Notes: generated by a model from the sequence alone, not told the origin. A stretch of DNA of 15,291 bases from JALORV01 sp044225415 (GCA_044225415.1 JBGAIO010000065.1:1-15291); one strand, 5' to 3'. Positions 7,015 to 13,815 are shown, numbered from the stretch's first letter. Numbers and translations: made by a program.

Positions 7015-8472
7015 ATGGGCCGTCCTCTTTTCAAGGTTGCGACGCTGCGGTCCGCCGAGGCCGCTGCCCAGGCACCGCTGCCTGCCGGCGAACTGATGCG
7101 CCGCGCAGGACGCGCAGCGGCCGCGATTCTCGGCGAAAACGCGAAGCCCGGTCACTGGTGCGTGGTTTGCGGACCCGGCAACAACGGCGGCGATGGCTAC
7201 GCAGTCGCGGCCGAACTGCAGGCGCGCGGCCGTGAAGTCACCTGTGTGCGGCCGGCGAAGACCGCACCGACCACCACGGATGCGTGCGCAGCCTTCGCAC
7301 GCTGGACGGCCGGCGGCGGCCGCGTCGTCGACGATATGCCGTCGACCACGCGCTTCATCGGCGTGGTCGACGCGCTGTTCGGCATCGGCCTGTCACGGCC
7401 GCTCGACGGCGTGTGGGCCGAGGCGTCGGAATGGATCAACCGTCGGCGCACGGAATCGCTGATTGCCGCGCTCGACGTGCCGAGCGGCCTCGATGCCGAC
7501 ACCGGCGCATGGGTGGGAGGCATACCCGGCGTCAGTGCCGCGACGACCATCACCTTCATCGGCGACAAGCCCGGGCTGCATACCGGTGACGGTGTCGATG
7601 CCGCTGGCCAGGTGCGGGTCGAGTCGCTCGACGTGGCAGTGCCGGCCGGCGACGCACAGCTCGCGACACGAGGCGACCTCGCGAAGCTGTTCCAGCCGCG
7701 CGCGCGCAACAGCCACAAGGGCACGTTCGGCAGCGTGGCCGTGGTCGGCGGCGGGCGCGGCATGGTCGGCGCCGCGCTGCTGGCGGGGCGCGCGGCGCTG
7801 CGCCTGGGTGCGGGGCGCGTCTACGTGACCTTGCTCGGCGCGCCGGAGTTCACCGTCGATCCGCAGCAGCCGGAACTCATGTTCCGTGCGCCCGACGATC
7901 TGCCCGAGGTCGAGGCCATCGTCGTCGGCTGCGGACTCGGCCAGGAGGGCGCTGCGCACCGCGCGCTTCAGCAGGCGCTGGCGCGGCCGTGCGCGCTGGT
8001 GATCGATGCCGATGCGCTGAATCTGATCGCGGTGGACGACTCGCTGCGCACACTGCTGCGTCAGCGCGCCGCGCAGTCGCTGGTGACGCCGCACCCGCTG
8101 GAGGCGGCGCGTCTGCTCGGCTGCGGCGCTGGCGAGGTCCAGCGCGACCGGCTCGGCACTGCGAGCCGGCTCGCGACCGCCACCGGCGCGATCGCGTTGC
8201 TGAAAGGCGCAGGCACTGTCGTCGCAGGCCCCGCAGGAAGGATCAGCATCAATTCGACGGGCTCTCCTGCGCTGGCCACCGCGGGATCGGGCGACGTGCT
8301 GGCGGGCATGCTCGGCGCGCTGCTGGCGCAGGGGCTCGACGCGTGGCATGCGGCCGTCGCTGGCGCGTGGCTGCACGGCGCGGCGGTCGATGGCGAGGAC
8401 CGGGGCCTCGTGGCCGGCGACATCGCGCTGCGCGCGATGCAGGTATTGCGCGAGGGGCGTGCGGCACCCTGA
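7015..8472 (+). CDS. nnr: Bifunctional NAD(P)H-hydrate epimerase / ADP-dependent NAD(P)HX dehydratase
   Basis: Cofactor-repair enzyme in the cytoplasm: the N-terminal domain interconverts the R and S forms of hydrated NADH/NADPH, and the C-terminal domain dehydrates the S form using ADP. The 485-residue length and two-domain layout match bacterial Nnr (YjeF). The epimerase part shows CGPGNNGGDGYAVA (52-65), Asp119 in VDALFGIGL and DVPSGLDADTG (154-164). The ribokinase-like C-terminal domain starts at NSHKGTFGSVAVVGG (232-246) and carries LVTPHPLEAARLLG near 357, LLKGAGTVVAG, and NSTGSPALATAGSGDVLAG near 412-430, where GSGD holds the catalytic aspartate region. ATG 7015 lies 9 bases after the dadA stop, so the two are probably co-transcribed. 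The gene converges on ybbA with an 11-base gap. Nothing looks broken. Confidence 0.94.
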   Translation: MGRPLFKVATLRSAEAAAQAPLPAGELMRRAGRAAAAILGENAKPGHWCVVCGPGNNGGDGYAVAAELQARGREVTCVRPAKTAPTTTDACAAFARWTAGGGRVVDDMPSTTRFIGVVDALFGIGLSRPLDGVWAEASEWINRRRTESLIAALDVPSGLDADTGAWVGGIPGVSAATTITFIGDKPGLHTGDGVDAAGQVRVESLDVAVPAGDAQLATRGDLAKLFQPRARNSHKGTFGSVAVVGGGRGMVGAALLAGRAALRLGAGRVYVTLLGAPEFTVDPQQPELMFRAPDDLPEVEAIVVGCGLGQEGAAHRALQQALARPCALVIDADALNLIAVDDSLRTLLRQRAAQSLVTPHPLEAARLLGCGAGEVQRDRLGTASRLATATGAIALLKGAGTVVAGPAGRISINSTGSPALATAGSGDVLAGMLGALLAQGLDAWHAAVAGAWLHGAAVDGEDRGLVAGDIALRAMQVLREGRAAP

Positions 8473-8481
8473 GGCGTGTTT

Positions 8482-8502
8482 CGTCAGGCGACTGCGCTGA
8501 CG
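8482..8502. terminator. Weak hairpin at the nnr/ybbA convergence
   Basis: CGTCAG (8482-8487) and CTGACG (8497-8502) are complementary, with a further CG/CG pair inside after one bulged base. On the plus strand ATTTCTCC follows. It overlaps the last codons of ybbA and could end nnr transcription, but the T-run is poor. Confidence 0.25.
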
Positions 8503-9176
8503 ATTTCTCCTGCCGCCAGCTCGATGCGACGTCCGCAGCGCGCCGCGATGCCGGCATCGTGCGTCACCATCACCAGCGTCGAGCGACGTTCACGATTCAG
8601 CTCGAACATCAGGTCGATGACCGCCTCGCCGGTGTGCGCGTCGAGGCTGCCGGTGGGTTCATCGGCCAGCAGCAGTGGCGGGCGCAGGATGAAGGCGCGC
8701 GCCAGCGCCACGCGCTGCTGTTCGCCGCCGCTCAGGTACTTCGGATAGTGCGACAGCCGCCCGCCCAGACCCACGCGCGCCAGCAGCGCACGCGCGGCCG
8801 CGACGGGCTCCTCGCCTTCCGGCGAACGGCCGGTCAGCTCCAGCGGCAGCAGCACGTTTTCCAGCGCCGTGAGGTGCGGCAGCAGCTGGAACGACTGGAA
8901 GACGAAGCCGATCGAGCGCGCGCGCAGCGCGGCGCGGCCGTCCTCGTCGAGTGCGAACATGTCGTCGCCGAAGATGCGTACGCGCCCCGACGTCGGAACG
9001 TCCAGCCCGGCCAGCAGTCCGAGCAGCGTGGACTTGCCCGAGCCCGACGCGCCGACGATCGCGGCGGTTTCGCCCGCGCCGATCGAAAAACCGATGTCCT
9101 TTAGTATCGTCAGGCTGCCCGTGGCGTCCTGCACCACCTTGCCCAGACCTTCAACGTCGACTGCAATGTCCTTCAA
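8484..9176 (-). CDS. ybbA: ABC transporter ATP-binding protein, YbbA/LolD-like
   Basis: Cytoplasmic ATPase subunit of a MacB/LolD-type exporter (230 residues, normal for the family). Motifs in order are Walker A GASGSGKST (42-50), Q-loop FVFQSFQLLP (Gln94), signature LSGGE (148-152), Walker B LLLADEP (168-174), D-loop GSLDA and switch His206 in VTHD. The start is TTG 9176, preceded by GGAG (complement of 9183-9186) at 6 bases, and there is no in-frame ATG nearby. The divergent arrangement with tesA matches enterobacterial ybbA/tesA, which is why I prefer YbbA to LolD or FtsE. In E. coli ybbA is followed by the large permease gene ybbP. Here the next gene downstream is the convergent nnr, so the permease partner is absent from this locus. 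Its transported substrate is unknown. Confidence 0.88.
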   Translation of the reverse strand: MKDIAVDVEGLGKVVQDATGSLTILKDIGFSIGAGETAAIVGASGSGKSTLLGLLAGLDVPTSGRVRIFGDDMFALDEDGRAALRARSIGFVFQSFQLLPHLTALENVLLPLELTGRSPEGEEPVAAARALLARVGLGGRLSHYPKYLSGGEQQRVALARAFILRPPLLLADEPTGSLDAHTGEAVIDLMFELNRERRSTLVMVTHDAGIAARCGRRIELAAGEIVSAVA

Positions 9177-9876
9177 TTCGAACTCCGCTGGAACCTCTGG
9201 TCTGCGCCGTGCGTGGCGTCACCTCTACGCCGCACTGCTGGCCCTGGCTCTGCCTGCCTGGACAGGCGCTGCGCTGGCACAGAACGCGCCGGCCGCCGCG
9301 GACGCACAGCCCGTGATTCTCGTGCTGGGGGACAGCCTGTCGGCCGAGTACGGATTGCCGCGCGGCACCGGCTGGGTCCAGCTGCTGGGCGAACGCCTGC
9401 GCGGCAATGGTGCCAAGTATACGGTCGCGAATGCGAGCATCAGCGGCGAAACCACCAGCGGCGGCCGCACGCGGCTGCCGGCGCTGCTGGCGCAGCATCG
9501 TCCCGCCATCGTCATCATCGAACTCGGCGCCAACGATGGCCTGCGCGGCCTGCCGCTGCCGCCGATGCGCGACAACCTGACCACGATGGTGAAGGCGAGC
9601 CAGGCGGCCGGCGCGAAGGTGCTGCTGGTGGGCATCCGCGTCCCGCCCAACTACGGTCGCGAGTATGCGGAGCGCTTCCAGCAGGTCTACGTCGACGTTG
9701 CGCGCGACCAGCGCGTGGCGCTCGCCCCGTTCCTGCTCGACGGCTTCGCCAATGCGGAAGACATGTTTCAGTCCGACCGCTTCCATCCGGCCGCGAAGGC
9801 GCAGGCCCGCATGCTCGACAACGTGTGGCCCCACCTGCAGCCGCTGCTCGGTACGCGCGTGGCGAAGTCGAAATGA
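9166..9876 (+). CDS. tesA: Periplasmic GDSL-type lysophospholipase/thioesterase, TesA
   Basis: SGNH-fold esterase that hydrolyses acyl thioesters, arylesters and lysophospholipids in the periplasm. ATG 9166 gives 236 residues: a rather long basic N-terminal region (about 18 residues, including GLRRAWRH), a hydrophobic core and a likely cut at AALA|Q near residue 38. The four SGNH blocks are intact: GDSLS with nucleophile Ser57, NASISGETTSGG with Gly94, ELGANDG with Asn123, and SDRFHP with Asp204 and His207 completing the triad. No Shine-Dalgarno is evident, but no other in-frame start fits the signal peptide. Its first 11 bases overlap the start of ybbA on the other strand, so its promoter must lie inside ybbA. 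The stop overlaps the mnmH start as ATGA, indicating translational coupling. Confidence 0.93.
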   Translation: MSFNSNSAGTSGLRRAWRHLYAALLALALPAWTGAALAQNAPAAADAQPVILVLGDSLSAEYGLPRGTGWVQLLGERLRGNGAKYTVANASISGETTSGGRTRLPALLAQHRPAIVIIELGANDGLRGLPLPPMRDNLTTMVKASQAAGAKVLLVGIRVPPNYGREYAERFQQVYVDVARDQRVALAPFLLDGFANAEDMFQSDRFHPAAKAQARMLDNVWPHLQPLLGTRVAKSK

Positions 9877-10934
9877 ACCGCCCCCCCGGCGCGGTCGAGG
9901 CCGCGGTCGCGCTGCGACAGCTTGCCGGCTTCGACACACTGATCGACGTGCGCAGTCCCGGCGAGTACGCCGAGGATCACATCCCCGGCGCGATCAGTTG
10001 CCCGGTGCTCGACGATGCACAGCGCGCCGAAGTGGGCACGCTCGATCGGCAGCGCTCGACTTTCGAGGCGCGCCGCACCGGCGCGGCGATGGTGGCGCGA
10101 AACATCGCGCGGCATCTGGAAACGCGCTTCGCCGACCAGCCGCGCGACTGGCAGCCGCTGGTCTATTGCTGGCGCGGCGGACAGCGCAGCGCTGCGATGA
10201 TGCACGTACTGTCTCTCGTCGGCTGGCGGGTCAGCCGTCTGGAAGGCGGCTATCGCGCGTATCGGCGCATCGTGATCATGGACCTGGAAGCGCTGCCGCT
10301 GCAGTTCGACCTGCGGGTGATCAGCGGGCCGACCGGCAGCGGCAAGAGCCGGCTGCTCGGCGAACTCGCGGCGGCCGGCGCGCAGGTGCTCGACCTCGAA
10401 GCGCTGGCTTCGCATCGTGGCTCGGTGCTCGGCGACCTGCCGGCACAGCCGCAGCCCGGGCAGAAGTACTTCGAGTCGCTGCTGTGGCAGTCGCTGCTCG
10501 CTCTCGATGCGGCGCGCCCCGTGTATGTCGAATCTGAAAGCCGCATGATCGGCACCGTGCGCCTGCCCAATGCGCTGCTCGAGCGCATGCGCGCGGCGCC
10601 GTGCATCCGCCTCGAGGTGCCCCTGCCGGCGCGCGTGCGCCTGCTGCGCGAGGAATACGCGCACTTCGAATCGGCCCCGGATGCGCTGCGCGCCCAGCTC
10701 GACCGGCTGGTGGAACTGCACGGGCGCGCCCGCATCGCGGAGTGGAAGGCGCTGCTGGCGGGCGACGACTGGGACCGGCTGGTCGAACGCCTGCTCGGCG
10801 AGCACTACGACCCGGCGTATCGACGCTCGCTGGCGCGCAACTTCGCGCAGTCGGATCGGGCGCAGGTGGTGGCGATCGCGTCGGCAGACGCTGTGGCCTA
10901 TGCGGCCGCAGCGCGCACGCTCACCCAGGCCTGA
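9873..10934 (+). CDS. mnmH: tRNA 2-selenouridine synthase MnmH (SelU)
   Basis: Replaces sulfur with selenium at the wobble 2-thiouridine of tRNAs for Lys, Glu and Gln, using selenophosphate and a geranylated intermediate (known for the family). The 353 residues contain an N-terminal rhodanese domain, with DVRSPGEYAEDHIPGA (25-40), the insert RQRSTFEARRTGAAM and the active-site loop YCWRGGQRS with Cys99. A C-terminal P-loop domain follows, with GPTGSGKS (152-159), DLEALASHRGS (174-184) and VYVESESRMIG (217-227), all hallmarks of MnmH rather than a plain rhodanese. ATG 9873 overlaps the tesA stop by four bases (ATGA). Selenophosphate synthetase (SelD) is required and is not in the window. The gene ends 33 bases before the convergent ppiD, with a strong hairpin between. 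Confidence 0.93.
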   Translation: MNRPPGAVEAAVALRQLAGFDTLIDVRSPGEYAEDHIPGAISCPVLDDAQRAEVGTLDRQRSTFEARRTGAAMVARNIARHLETRFADQPRDWQPLVYCWRGGQRSAAMMHVLSLVGWRVSRLEGGYRAYRRIVIMDLEALPLQFDLRVISGPTGSGKSRLLGELAAAGAQVLDLEALASHRGSVLGDLPAQPQPGQKYFESLLWQSLLALDAARPVYVESESRMIGTVRLPNALLERMRAAPCIRLEVPLPARVRLLREEYAHFESAPDALRAQLDRLVELHGRARIAEWKALLAGDDWDRLVERLLGEHYDPAYRRSLARNFAQSDRAQVVAIASADAVAYAAAARTLTQA

Positions 10935-10937
10935 GCG

Positions 10938-10964
10938 ACGCGCGCTGCGGGTCGCAGCGCGCGT
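10938..10964. terminator. 12-bp perfect hairpin between convergent mnmH and ppiD
   Basis: Arms ACGCGCGCTGCG (10938-10949) and CGCAGCGCGCGT (10953-10964) pair perfectly around a GGT loop. It fills almost the whole 33-base gap between the two stop codons, so it can form in transcripts from both sides. Neither strand has a T-run, so it is probably a bidirectional stop aided by Rho or a 3'-end protector rather than a textbook intrinsic terminator. Confidence 0.6.
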
Positions 10965-10967
10965 GGA

Positions 10968-12944
10968 CTACTTGCCCGCGGCCGCTGGCGCCGCCTTGGG
11001 GGCGGGCGTGGGCGTTGCCGCATCCGGCTTCACGGCCTCGCGCCGGAAGTCCGGATGGGTGATCTTCACCTTGTGGCGCGCCTGCAGGCCCTCGATGTAG
11101 CCGAGTTCGTCGGCAGCCGAAGCCTGGCGCTGCAGGGCCTGCAGGGCAGCGGCACGCTGCGCGGGTTCGGGCGTTTCCGACGGCCTGGCCGACACCACCT
11201 GCGCGATCAGGTAGCCCTGGCCGTCGATGTCCGCCCCGACGAAGGTCGGCAGCTTGTCGGCCTGCGTCGCCAGCACTGCACTGAGCAACTGCGGCGGCAT
11301 GCCTTGCGGCGCGCGGCGCGACACCGTGATGAGCGGCGAGAAACCGTTGTCGTTCGGCTGCTTCACCAGCGCGGCGAGCTTCTCTTCGCCCGCCTTGCGC
11401 GCCAGCACGCCGGCTTCCTGGCGTTCCAGCCGATCGCGGATGGCGGACTTCACCGCGTCGAGCGGCCGGATCGCCGCGGGACGATGCTCGACGACACGCG
11501 CGGCCACCATCACGTTGGGAGCGACTTCGATGGCCTGCGTGTTGCGATGGTTCTTCAGCGAGTCTTCCGCGAAGATCGCATCCATCACGCGCCGGGTGAA
11601 GATCTGCGGTTGCTTGTCCCCGGCCTGCGGAGCCGGCAGGCCCGCACGGGTCAGGTTGTCCTGCGTGGCGACCTTCAGGCCGAGCTTGTCGGCGGCGGGC
11701 TGCAGCGACTCGGCCTGCTCGTAGACGAGGTTGGTGAACTGGTCGGCGGCCTCGGCGAAGCGCTTCTGGGCCTGCTGCGTGCGCAGGTCGGTGATGATCT
11801 CCGCACGCACAGCGGCCAGCGGCTTGACCTGCGCCGGACGGATCTCGGTGAGGCGGATCACGTGGAAGCCGAAGTCGGATTCGACGACCTCGCTGATGTC
11901 ACCGACCTTCATCGAGAACACCGCCTCCTCGAAAGGCTTGACCATCATGCCCTTGCCGAAGAAACCGAGGTCGCCGCCCTGCGCAGCCGAGCCCGGATCC
12001 TTGCTCTGCTCCTTCGCCAGCCGCGCGAAATCGTCGGGCTTCGCGCGCACCTGGGCGAGGATCGCGTCGGCCTGCTTGCGCGCCTCAGCCTTGTCCTTGC
12101 CTTCGGTGGCGATCAGGATGTGGCTTGCGCGACGCTCTTCCGGCGCGCCGAAGCGCGCCTGGTTGGCGTCGTAGTACTCCTTGATCTGCGCGTCGGTGAC
12201 CTCGAACTTGCCGGCCAGCGCCTCGGCATCCATCACCAGGTATTCGACCTTGACGTTCTCCGGCGTGGCGAAGTCGTCCTTGTGCCCGTCGTAGTACTCG
12301 GCGATCTGCGCATCGGTGACCGTCACCTTGGGCAGGAACGCGTCCGCGCGCAGCGGCAGGATGCGCACTTCGCGTTGCTCGCGCAGCAGCGCCTCGAGGC
12401 GATCGACGACGCTGCCCGGGACGATGCTCGACTGCAGCACCGCACCGTAGAGCATCCGTACACGCAGGTCGTCGCGCATCTGTTCCTCGAACTGGCGCTC
12501 GCTCTCTCCGCGCGACGCGAGGAACTGCCGGTAGCGCTCGATGCTGAAGCGTCCGTCCTCCTGGAACGCCGGTATGCCGGCGATGACGTCGCGCAGGCGC
12601 TCGTTGGAGATCACGAGGTTGCCGTCCTCGACTTCCTTCTTCAGCGCGCGCTCGAAGAGCATCCCTTCGAGCAGGCCGGCGCGCGCCTCGCGCGAGTCGA
12701 GCACGGACGGATCGAAGGGCTGGCCCGCCTGCTCCATCTGCTGCTGCAGGCGCTGCAGGCGCTCGCGATGGACGGCGTCGAAATCGCGCTGCGTCACCGG
12801 GACGCCGTCGACCGTTGCCAGCGCGCCCTCGGAGCCCATGAAGCTGTTGTAGCCCTGGATGCCGAAGAACACGAACGAGGGGAAGATCAGCACCAGCATG
12901 AACAGCATCAGCCAGCGCTTGTGGGAACGGATGGATTCGAACAT
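10968..12944 (-). CDS. ppiD: Periplasmic folding chaperone / peptidyl-prolyl isomerase PpiD
   Basis: Inner-membrane-anchored periplasmic chaperone that sits near the Sec translocon and helps emerging envelope proteins fold. ATG 12944 gives 658 residues (E. coli PpiD 623). There is a short cytoplasmic start (MFESIRSHKRW), one membrane helix at about 12-33, and a SurA-like N-terminal chaperone region. Two similar segments follow, VTDAQIAEYYDGHKDDFATP (209-228) and VTDAQIKEYYDANQARFGAP (249-268), a duplicated pattern also found in E. coli PpiD. The parvulin domain runs from ASHIL (273) through GGDLGFFGKGMMVKPFEEAV (323-342) to FGFHVIRL. The tail is Ala/Pro/Lys rich. It follows lon-hupB and two tRNA genes, as ppiD follows hupB in E. 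coli. An intrinsic terminator lies 70 bases upstream, so it should have its own promoter there; I could not identify one convincingly. Confidence 0.94.
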   Translation of the reverse strand: MFESIRSHKRWLMLFMLVLIFPSFVFFGIQGYNSFMGSEGALATVDGVPVTQRDFDAVHRERLQRLQQQMEQAGQPFDPSVLDSREARAGLLEGMLFERALKKEVEDGNLVISNERLRDVIAGIPAFQEDGRFSIERYRQFLASRGESERQFEEQMRDDLRVRMLYGAVLQSSIVPGSVVDRLEALLREQREVRILPLRADAFLPKVTVTDAQIAEYYDGHKDDFATPENVKVEYLVMDAEALAGKFEVTDAQIKEYYDANQARFGAPEERRASHILIATEGKDKAEARKQADAILAQVRAKPDDFARLAKEQSKDPGSAAQGGDLGFFGKGMMVKPFEEAVFSMKVGDISEVVESDFGFHVIRLTEIRPAQVKPLAAVRAEIITDLRTQQAQKRFAEAADQFTNLVYEQAESLQPAADKLGLKVATQDNLTRAGLPAPQAGDKQPQIFTRRVMDAIFAEDSLKNHRNTQAIEVAPNVMVAARVVEHRPAAIRPLDAVKSAIRDRLERQEAGVLARKAGEEKLAALVKQPNDNGFSPLITVSRRAPQGMPPQLLSAVLATQADKLPTFVGADIDGQGYLIAQVVSARPSETPEPAQRAAALQALQRQASAADELGYIEGLQARHKVKITHPDFRREAVKPDAATPTPAPKAAPAAAGK

Positions 12945-13014
12945 GGTTCGGGTCTGAGGTCTGATCGGCTGAATCGTGGGAATCGTCGGATCACCGTCGA
13001 AAGACGCGCGCAAC

Positions 13015-13042
13015 AAAAAAGGCGAACCGAGTTCGCCTTTTT
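13015..13042 (-). terminator. Intrinsic terminator downstream of the tRNA genes
   Basis: Stem GGCGAAC (13021-13027) and GTTCGCC (13031-13037) with a CGA loop is flanked by A6 (13015-13020) and T5 (13038-13042). On the minus strand this is hairpin plus T6, a classic Rho-independent terminator ending the hupB/tRNA transcript before ppiD. It would also work on the plus strand. Confidence 0.88.
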
Positions 13043-13050
13043 CCCTTCTC

Positions 13051-13069
13051 GCGATGCCGCAGGCATCGC
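13051..13069 (-). repeat. Small hairpin in the tRNA-Asp trailer
   Basis: GCGATGCC (13051-13058) and GGCATCGC (13062-13069) form a perfect 8-bp stem with a 3-base loop, between the tRNA-Asp 3' end and the intrinsic terminator. It may help 3' processing or act as an extra pause; the role is inferred from position only. Confidence 0.4.
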
Positions 13070-13094
13070 TGCAGCGCCGGCATCGTTTCAGTTC

Positions 13095-13171
13095 TGGCGG
13101 AGTGGACGGGACTCGAACCCGCGACCCCCGGCGTGACAGGCCGGTATTCTAACCAACTGAACTACCACTCC
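13095..13171 (-). tRNA. tRNA-Asp (anticodon GUC)
   Basis: The minus strand folds as a 77-nt tRNA: acceptor GGAGTGG pairs with CCACTCC, the D-arm is TTCAGTTGG-like, the anticodon loop is CTGTCAC with GTC at complement 13135-13137, and the T-arm contains GGTTCGAGTCC. The discriminator is G and the CCA tail is encoded (GCCA at complement 13095-13098), as expected for tRNA-Asp. It decodes GAC/GAU. It lies 32 bases after tRNA-Val and precedes an intrinsic terminator. Confidence 0.97.
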
Positions 13172-13203
13172 CTGAATGCACAACCCATGCACTGGCCAGA
13201 CGG

Positions 13204-13279
13204 TGGTGGGTGTTGAGAGGCTCGAACTCCCGACCTACGCCTTGTAAGGGCGCCGCTCTACCAGCTGAGCTAAACACCC
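13204..13279 (-). tRNA. tRNA-Val (anticodon UAC)
   Basis: The minus strand gives a 76-nt tRNA: acceptor GGGTGTT pairs with AACACCC, D-arm TAGCTCAGCTGGTAGAGC, anticodon loop CTTACAA with TAC at complement 13244-13246, T-arm GAGTTCGAGCCTC, discriminator A and encoded CCA. It reads GUA/GUG and probably further valine codons. It sits 55 bases downstream of hupB with no terminator between, which suggests a shared transcript. Confidence 0.97.
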
Positions 13280-13334
13280 TGCGCAGCAATGTTCCGCCTG
13301 TAACCCGCTGACTACCTTGCCTGTGCAGAGCCCG

Positions 13335-13607
13335 CTAGTTTAGCGAATCTTTGAGGGCCTTTCCAGGACGGAACTTGGGAACCTTGGCAGCCTTGATCTT
13401 GATCGAGTCGCCGGTGCGCGGATTGCGGCCGGTGCGCGCCGCGCGCTTGCCGACGGCAAAGGTGCCGAAGCCGACCAGCGTCACGGAGTTGCCCTTGCGC
13501 AGGGAACTGCGGATGCCACCGACGATCGCTTCGAGGGCACGTCCGGCCGCGGCCTTGGAAATGTCGGCCTGCTTTGCGATGTGGTCGATGAGCTCTGTCT
13601 TGTTCAC
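13335..13607 (-). CDS. hupB: DNA-binding protein HU (beta-type)
   Basis: Small dimeric nucleoid protein that binds and bends DNA without strong sequence preference. Starting at GTG 13607 gives exactly 90 residues, the standard HU length. The start is supported by GAGGGG 6 bases upstream; an in-frame alternative at 13625 would add six odd residues. MNKTELIDHIAK opens the helical dimerisation part, GFGTF (46-50) starts the beta saddle, and the DNA-contacting arm is RTGRNPRTG (58-66) with the intercalating Pro63. It ends PGKALKDSLN. It lies between lon and the tRNA genes, as hupB follows lon in enterobacteria, and has its own upstream promoter. Confidence 0.97.
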   Translation of the reverse strand: MNKTELIDHIAKQADISKAAAGRALEAIVGGIRSSLRKGNSVTLVGFGTFAVGKRAARTGRNPRTGDSIKIKAAKVPKFRPGKALKDSLN

Positions 13608-13613
13608 TGATAT

Positions 13614-13619
13614 CCCCTC
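13614..13619 (-). promoter_or_regulatory. Shine-Dalgarno sequence of hupB
   Basis: GAGGGG on the minus strand, 6 bases before GTG 13607. It decides the start in favour of the 90-residue HU. Confidence 0.7.
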
Positions 13620-13640
13620 TGTCAACGGGTGCGGGTGATT

Positions 13641-13671
13641 CGAGCGCCGGGCACGGCGATGCCGTGGCTCG
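13641..13671 (-). promoter_or_regulatory. Stem-loop in the hupB leader
   Basis: CACGGC (13652-13657) pairs with GCCGTG (13661-13666) around a GAT loop, and an outer CGAGC (13641-13645) pairs with GCTCG (13667-13671) across a one-sided bulge. It lies in the roughly 130-base leader between the predicted promoter and the hupB start, and could affect message stability or translation. No trans-acting factor can be named. Confidence 0.35.
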
Positions 13672-13743
13672 AGGTCATGCGCGCGGAACCGATCTTGTAT
13701 GTCTTGTGTTTCAGCGAGCGCGCGCTGCGAAAAGTGGAGGGCT

Positions 13744-13772
13744 ATTGAAGCGCGCTGCTATGGCAGTGTCAA
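13744..13772 (-). promoter_or_regulatory. Sigma70-type promoter for hupB
   Basis: On the minus strand a perfect TTGACA -35 (complement of 13767-13772) is followed by 17 bases and TTCAAT (complement of 13744-13749), four of six to the -10 consensus. Transcription would begin near 13737, leaving a leader of about 130 bases before hupB. It lies just after the hairpin that follows lon, so hupB can be expressed independently of lon. Confidence 0.65.
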
Positions 13773-13815
13773 GCGCAGGTGCGCGCTTTTTTCGCAGGAC
13801 GCACCACAACGCGGA

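Noticed and set aside
5959..7155. A 398-codon minus-strand frame opposite dadA
   Set aside because: No motifs, Arg/Gln/His-rich; dadA on the other strand is strongly supported by homology.
12138..12320. Near-duplicate segments inside ppiD (VTDAQI.EYYD, 40 residues apart)
   Set aside because: E. coli PpiD has the same paired pattern, so this is a family feature and not a recent duplication.
11055..13136. A 693-codon plus-strand frame opposite ppiD
   Set aside because: Low-complexity Leu/Arg/His composition without domains. Its end (SGRDSNPRPPA) is the well-known spurious translation of an antisense tRNA gene.
13620..13625. A second perfect TTGACA on the minus strand just before hupB
   Set aside because: Its matching -10 would fall inside the hupB coding region, so it cannot drive full-length hupB. 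It overlaps the ribosome-binding region by chance.
13772..13792. A plus-strand AGCGC/GCGCT stem followed by T6
   Set aside because: It looks like a small intrinsic terminator but no plus-strand gene leads into it, and the stem is only 5 bp. It lies just upstream of the hupB -35.
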